NCBI RefSeq assembly: GCF_009601765.2
Contig: NZ_CP045699.1
Location: forward strand, 2,108,001-2,172,000
Length of the DNA stretch: 64,000 bases
Direction of reading: 5' to 3'
Source of the DNA: Vibrio algicola
Lineage (GTDB): Bacteria > Pseudomonadota > Gammaproteobacteria > Enterobacterales > Vibrionaceae
The position numbers and the translations under genes were made by a program. Each line of letters opens with the position of its first letter. Within the stretch, counting starts at the first letter, position 1. Below, piece by piece: positions 60,968-64,000 of the stretch. The notes under the pieces are model-generated. The model made no database searches and was not told the DNA's origin. It saw nothing but the letters and a program-made list of their open reading frames with translations.

Positions 60968-61896
60968 TTAATGCTTGGTTTTTGCCACCATTTCAGCCAC
61001 TACGTCGTAGTTCGGCACAGATAAGAAATCGTCTGATTCAAACGCTGGGTTTGGATAGGTGTAGAAGCCTTGGCCGCTTAATACGCCAAGGTGACCTTTA
61101 TCGGCGTAATGGGTTTTTAGGTATTCAGCATTGGTGAGCATTTGCTGATCGTTACCGACATTACCCCAGTAATTAAGAATATTGATCGCGGTGTTCATAC
61201 CAACCATATCCAGCATTGCGAGTGGACCCATTTTACCGCCACGATTAAATAGCATGTATGAACGGTCGATATTTTCTGCCGAGCCGACACCGTTAACCAA
61301 TAGCGTTAAGCTGGCTTGGCATAAAGGCATAAACCAATCATTTAGCACGTAACCGTTACTTTCTTTTTCAACTGGTACTGGCACCATGCCAATTTCAATC
61401 GCGAATTTGAATACTTGTTCTAGTGTCGCTTCACTCGTAGTGGCATGAGCCATCACTTCGGCAAAGTTATATTCCCATACATAATTGGCAAAATGCAGCG
61501 CACAGAATTTTTCTGGACGACCAGTCACGGCAGCAAAATCACTTGGTAAAAGCGTTGAAGAATTGCTGGCGATAATGGTTTTTTCAGGTAGGCATGCCGC
61601 TAATTGTGCATAAAAGCTATTTTTAATTTCTGGTACTTCTGGCACAGCTTCAATCACAAAATCCACACCTTCCACCGAACCTTCTAGATCAGTGGTATAA
61701 GTGAGGCGCTGAATCGCCGCGTTAATTTCAGCTTCAGTAGCACCAACTTGATCTTTGTATATCGCATGATAGCTCGCATGCGCAGCACAACAGCGATCTA
61801 ACGCTTCATCATTAATATCATAAAAATGACATCTTTGCCTTTAAATGCACTTTGGAAAGCGATTTGACCGCCAAGTACACCTGAACCAATAATCAT
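60968..61896 (-). pseudogene. 3-hydroxyacyl-CoA dehydrogenase, frameshifted
   Basis: The N-terminal frame starts at ATG 61896 with the NAD-binding MIIGSGVLGGQIAFQSAFKG and stops after about 33 residues. The remaining protein (YDINDEALDRCC onward, to KTKH at 60968) is in the next frame. The shift falls in a run of five As at 61822-61826 (plus strand); one more A would restore one reading frame of about 309 residues. DFVIEAVPEVPEIK and IIASNSSTLLPSDF match the family. Either a recent pseudogene or a homopolymer sequencing error. Confidence 0.8.
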
Positions 61897-62031
61897 GATT
61901 TTATTTAGTGTTGATGTTTACATTTTGTTGCCTCTTTTTATGTGCTACTAACGATCCAGTAATTAAACGCCAGTTTGAAAAATAAAAATCACGCTTACAT
62001 CACATTCATGGAGAGTATTTTGCTAGCGGCA

Positions 62032-62071
62032 TAAAAAAACCTCGAACCTGGTTATTTTCGGTTCGAGTTTT
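62032..62071 (-). terminator. Terminator after ribB
   Basis: CTCGAACC (62041-62048) and GGTTCGAG (62060-62067) arms; read leftward followed by GTTTTTTT. Confidence 0.88.
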
Positions 62072-62100
62072 CTAATCTAGCTTCGACTTATTGGTGAGCG

Positions 62101-62763
62101 TTACGCTTGCTTCTTCATTAACGCTTCGCGATATAACGCTATATCATCAATGGTTAAGACTGGCATATTATGCAATTTACCAAAAGCGACAATCTCGGGT
62201 GCTCGTGCCATAGTGCCATCTGGATTGGTCACTTCACACAATACGCCCGCAGGATTTAAACCGGCTAATTGCATCAGATCGGTTGTGCCTTCGGTATGAC
62301 CGCGACGGCTCAGCACCCCACCTTTACGCGCACGCAATGGGAACACATGACCAGGACGCGCCAGATCATCAGGCTTGGCATCCGCAAAAATAGCAGTTTT
62401 AATGGTTGTGACGCGATCAGCTGCTGAAACGCCAGTTGTCACGCCTTGCTTAGCTTCAATCGACACGGTAAAAGCCGTTTGGTTTTGGCTGTTGTTATTA
62501 ACTACCATTGGCGGCAATGCCAGTTTCTCGGCTTGCTCATCAGACAAGCATAAACACACAATACCGCTGCCTTCTCGGATCATTAATGCCATTTGTGCAT
62601 CGGTCAGATTTTCTGCTGAATAAATGATATCGCCTTCGTTTTCGCGATCTTCATCATCAAGCACTAATACGCCATTACCTTGCTGTAGTGCCACTAATGC
62701 CGCTTCAACACGTTCGATTGGGTTACCGTATTCGGCAAGTAGAGAAGGTTGGTTCTGATTCAT
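62101..62763 (-). CDS. ribB: 3,4-dihydroxy-2-butanone 4-phosphate synthase
   Basis: 220-residue riboflavin enzyme converting ribulose-5-phosphate to the four-carbon precursor. Metal and substrate motifs: [48 protein letters not shown] (in part) with [13 protein letters not shown]. The ATG at 62763 has CAGGAG seven bases upstream; longer frames to 62841 are rejected. It is a stand-alone RibB without the RibA half. Controlled by the FMN riboswitch upstream. Confidence 0.97.
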   Translation of the reverse strand: MNQNQPSLLAEYGNPIERVEAALVALQQGNGVLVLDDEDRENEGDIIYSAENLTDAQMALMIREGSGIVCLCLSDEQAEKLALPPMVVNNNSQNQTAFTVSIEAKQGVTTGVSAADRVTTIKTAIFADAKPDDLARPGHVFPLRARKGGVLSRRGHTEGTTDLMQLAGLNPAGVLCEVTNPDGTMARAPEIVAFGKLHNMPVLTIDDIALYREALMKKQA

Positions 62764-62921
62764 GGTAAAGCTCCTGTAGGTACCAGAATCAGGGCTATTG
62801 CAGAAGGGGTAAGACAGTGCCATGCATTTTAAATCGCGCAAGCAAGGTCAAACTCACTTAGTAAAATACTAAATGTCATACCCGTCATCGTGAAGTATTA
62901 ACTTCAACGCAACGCGTATAT

Positions 62922-63068
62922 TTATCCTCTCCCATCCAGACTATCACTGTCGGCTCTGGGTTCTCACCAGATCTGCTGACCTTGATCATGAGATCAAGCG
63001 CTCGCGGGCTGATAACGTCGTATTGCGCTATATACCGCCGGTGGGGAATTGCGCCCCGCCCTGAGAAT
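62922..63068 (-). ncRNA. FMN riboswitch (RFN element) upstream of ribB
   Basis: On the minus strand the region opens with CTCAGGGCGGGG and CAATTCCCCACCGGCGGTA, continues with CAGCCCGCGAGC, a variable hairpin CTTGATCTCATGATCAAG, then GTCAGCAGATCTGGTG, GAACCCAGAGCCGACAGT and a closing TCTGGATGGGAGAG. These are the conserved RFN blocks in order. FMN binding should shut off ribB; about 158 bases of expression platform lie between it and the start. Confidence 0.95.
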
Positions 63069-63152
63069 AATTAATAAAATTGTTAACACCTAATGGTGTG
63101 GTTCAATAGTATTACAGCCTCAAAATAAAATCTATCTCATAAATCGCAAACA

Positions 63153-63184
63153 ATAAAAAACCCCAGCCATATGACTGAGGTTTT
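63153..63184 (-). terminator. Terminator after the acetate transporter gene
   Basis: AACCCCAG and CTGAGGTT arms (one G-U) around CCATATGA; read leftward it ends in a T-run. Confidence 0.8.
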
Positions 63185-63207
63185 CATCGTGTTGCTTTTA
63201 TTCAGTA

Positions 63208-63822
63208 TTAAGCAGCGGCTTTAATAGACTCTACCGATGCTGATACTTTTTTCTCGCCGATTGGCAATACCGTACGACCAAATTCATTGTTGATCACGGT
63301 GGCCATTGCAAGGTAAATCGCGCTTGAGCCACAGAAGATGCCCACTACGCCAGCAAGGTGACCAATCGCCACACTGCCGGTGAAGTCACCAGCCGCTAGT
63401 AAGAAGAACAATACTGCTAGGCTGCCAAATACGGTTTGTTTGGCTACTGGGTAGCGCGCTAAAGTGGCTACAAACATGAAAGTCGTGAAGATACCCCAAA
63501 TCGCAAGGTAAGAGGCAAGGAATGCTTCCGACGTTGCTTCGCCTAGACCCATGCTTGGCATTAAGATCAAGCCAACTAATGATAACCAGAACATACCGTA
63601 AGAGGTGAATGCAGTGGTACCAAAGGTGTTGCCGTTTTTGTATTCCATGATACCGGCGATAACTTGCGCGATGCCGCCGTAAAAGATGCCCATGGCTAAA
63701 ATAACAGAGCTTAATGGGAATAAACCTACGTTATGTAGATTTAATAAAATAGTGGTCATACCGAAAGCCATTAGGCCTAATGGTGCTGGATTTGCTGGTT
63801 TTGCAGAATTTGGCGTTGACAT
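63208..63822 (-). CDS. satP: Acetate/succinate transporter, GPR1/FUN34/YaaH family (SatP-like)
   Basis: 204-residue inner-membrane protein with six hydrophobic segments. The family motif NPAPLGLMAFGMTTILLNLHN is at about 11-31. Related E. coli SatP carries acetate and succinate with protons. The C-terminus is hydrophilic. No other gene of acetate metabolism is adjacent. The 178 bases upstream to the window end hold no feature I can support. Confidence 0.92.
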   Translation of the reverse strand: MSTPNSAKPANPAPLGLMAFGMTTILLNLHNVGLFPLSSVILAMGIFYGGIAQVIAGIMEYKNGNTFGTTAFTSYGMFWLSLVGLILMPSMGLGEATSEAFLASYLAIWGIFTTFMFVATLARYPVAKQTVFGSLAVLFFLLAAGDFTGSVAIGHLAGVVGIFCGSSAIYLAMATVINNEFGRTVLPIGEKKVSASVESIKAAA

Positions 63823-64000
63823 AATATTACCTGGTTAAAATATGATCGGAACAAAGAAAAGCGGCGTATTATTGTCGATGATTTTAGGTTTGTAAATTAT
63901 TTTTACGAGTTAAATCACAAAAAACTATTTTAAATCATGTTATTTAGAATGAATTCGATATAAAAACCGAATTCAATCTAAATTAAAATGATTAATATTC

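Overview
The window reads as a chromosomal segment of a Vibrionaceae gammaproteobacterium (Vibrio or a close relative). The evidence is gene content and protein similarity recognised by eye: Vibrio-like folA, rplU-rpmA-cgtA, ispB, mdh and argR; the tsaE-amiB-mutL-miaA-hfq-hflXKC-purA superoperon; ExeA/ExeB-type gspAB; frdABCD; and the rpsU-yqeY-dnaG-rpoD operon. It is almost entirely housekeeping sequence. No prophage, integron, CRISPR array, complete insertion sequence or obvious defence island is visible. The novelty lies in non-coding DNA, small repeats and decaying genes.

Layout. 1-8.2 kb: 5' part of folA, a split threonine/serine exporter pair, cgtA-rpmA-rplU, then ispB, mdh, argR and an orphan TAXI-type binding protein. 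8.2-24.9 kb: RNA processing and nitrosative stress (rlmB, rnr, nsrR and hmp with an NsrR operator), then a leftward superoperon read tsaE, amiB, mutL, miaA, hfq, hflX, hflK, hflC, DUF2065, purA. 25.2-28.7 kb: queG, a 0.5-kb non-coding tract with two perfect inverted DnaA boxes and clustered GATC sites, and a leftward tRNA array of five tRNA-Gly(GCC) alternating with four tRNA-fMet, interleaved with five degenerate tRNA-like copies. 28.7-34.2 kb: orn, rsgA, psd, a glycerophosphodiester phosphodiesterase, epmA, and an outer-membrane protein gene broken by a 7-bp duplication. 34.3-39.8 kb: frdABCD followed by a DASS-family anion transporter. 39.8-43.3 kb: a metal-uptake locus (znuA-like, two DUF1007 paralogues, a NicO permease) built around a Zur-box-like palindrome. 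43.7-54.7 kb: efp, epmB, a LysR regulator, uraA, gspAB, cca, uppP, folB-folK, plsY. 54.8-64 kb: tsaD, the macromolecular-synthesis operon, tRNA-Ile2, a frameshifted 3-hydroxyacyl-CoA dehydrogenase, ribB with an FMN riboswitch, and a SatP-like acetate transporter.

How parts work together. efp, epmB and epmA provide elongation factor P and two of its modification enzymes. NsrR and Hmp form a sensor/detoxifier pair. FrdABCD with the adjacent dicarboxylate-type carrier suggests fumarate respiration with substrate exchange. ZnuA, the DUF1007 proteins and NicO look like one zinc-responsive regulon without znuBC nearby.

Most interesting signals: (1) a candidate datA-like DnaA-titration site between queG and the tRNA-Gly genes, the same neighbourhood as E. 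coli datA; (2) four tRNA-Gly-derived elements that have lost the T-arm but keep paired acceptor and D stems; (3) several small inverted-repeat elements, two flanked by perfect direct repeats; (4) recurrent 7-bp tandem repeats, including two arrays upstream of mutL and one that has inactivated a gene.
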